Positions 63,516-64,000 of a DNA stretch of 64,000 bases are shown one piece after another (positions within the stretch are counted from its first letter, which is position 1; each line of letters starts with the position of its first letter). Source of the stretch: Hirundichthys speculiger (taxonomy: Eukaryota > Chordata > Actinopteri > Beloniformes > Exocoetidae). The position numbers and the translations under genes are program-made. The DNA is taken from positions 310,001 through 374,000 of the forward strand of contig JAGFBZ010000708.1 in NCBI GenBank assembly GCA_018398805.1, given 5' to 3'. The notes beneath the pieces are model-generated. The model was given only the letters and a program-made list of their open reading frames with translations, was not told the DNA's origin and did no database searches.

Positions 63516-64000
63516 GACTGCAACCTTTATCTAAAACAAAAGTTTTAAGTGTCCTGTCAATGTCCTGAACAGAAAATGGAAACCAGCGGCCTGATACCTG
63601 ACGGCTCTGTCTCCTACTCTAACTTTAAAAACTCTAGGAACGACAGTAAGTTTGCATGGTGAAAAAGATGTGCTCTGTTGGAATAGTGTGGAACTACAGG
63701 TTCTTTAAGATCAGGAGGAGATGGGCCGCTGGGATGTAAATGTGAGGAGAAACTCAATTTCTATCCTGGATTTCACAGGAAGCTGATGAAGAGAAGCTAA
63801 GATAAAGGAAATATGATCTCATTCATCCTCATCAGAACTCTCTTGCATTTTACATCAGCTCCAGGTTGCTCAGAGTAATTTTAGAACATCCTCGTCTAAT
63901 CTTGAAGTGACAAATGAATTCTCTTTTTTTTCATCACTCTGAGACGATATGTTCTTTATGTTATGAACGTGGAAGAAAACCATTCTATAAACCTGTTTTA
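63516..64000. other. No recognisable feature
   Basis: No gene or repeat recognised up to the window end. Confidence 0.4.

Overview
The window is noncoding teleost DNA, most likely from a percomorph fish, and is built almost entirely of transposable elements (TEs). This rests on repeat types typical of such genomes: tRNA-derived SINEs including a V-SINE, many hAT, Tc1/mariner, pogo and Harbinger-like MITEs, L2/CR1/Rex-type and restriction-like-endonuclease LINEs, L1-like and Ty3/Gypsy fragments, retrovirus-like LTRs, and GC-rich minisatellites in an AT-rich background. I found no intact host gene. The only candidates are one MADF-domain exon (770-1016, itself probably transposon-derived) and a frameshifted, exon-like stretch at 14.4-14.8 kb.

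Layout. 0-8 kb: SINEs and MITEs, with a 1.0-kb non-autonomous hAT at 5.3-6.3 kb. 8.1-12.1 kb: remnant of an LTR element in which a 3-kb CpG-rich 30/36-bp minisatellite lies between a 37-bp 5' LTR stub and a 3' LTR. 12-18.4 kb: LINE scraps, a MITE, LTR fragments, a hAT-related repeat and a decayed retroviral pol piece. 18.5-24.2 kb: a truncated hAT interrupted by another hAT and by a Ty3/Gypsy element; the latter has gag, RT, RNase H and integrase but several frameshifts, a nearly deleted protease and only 11 bp of 3' LTR. 26.3-30 kb: a minus-strand Gypsy whose integrase lies upstream of RT (Gmr1-type order), broken by a solo LTR, a pogo-like MITE and a LINE/SINE fragment. 31.6-37.8 kb: an L2-like LINE split by a 4.66-kb hAT with a perfect 8-bp target duplication, itself carrying two nested insertions, one placed exactly at the transposase start codon. 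37.8-42 kb: nested inverted-repeat elements, a minisatellite, hAT fragments and a retrovirus-like solo LTR in an AT repeat. 42.8-45.6 kb: an R2/HERO-type LINE whose RT catalytic motif is split by a 22-bp insertion that matches a site 4.2 kb upstream. 46-53.6 kb: three hAT elements, one hosting a Harbinger-like element. 53.7-59.8 kb: a CR1/L2/Rex-type LINE in which a 31-bp stretch of its own ORF2 has expanded into a 4.3-kb minisatellite. 59.8-64 kb: LINE/SINE tails and an 18-bp minisatellite.

The genes here do not form a cellular pathway. What can be read is an insertion history: LINE, then hAT, then MITE or THAP-like element; hAT, then hAT and Gypsy; Gypsy, then solo LTR and MITEs. Several full target-site duplications make the order firm. 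Boundaries given for degenerate copies are approximate; family names rest on motif recognition without database searches.
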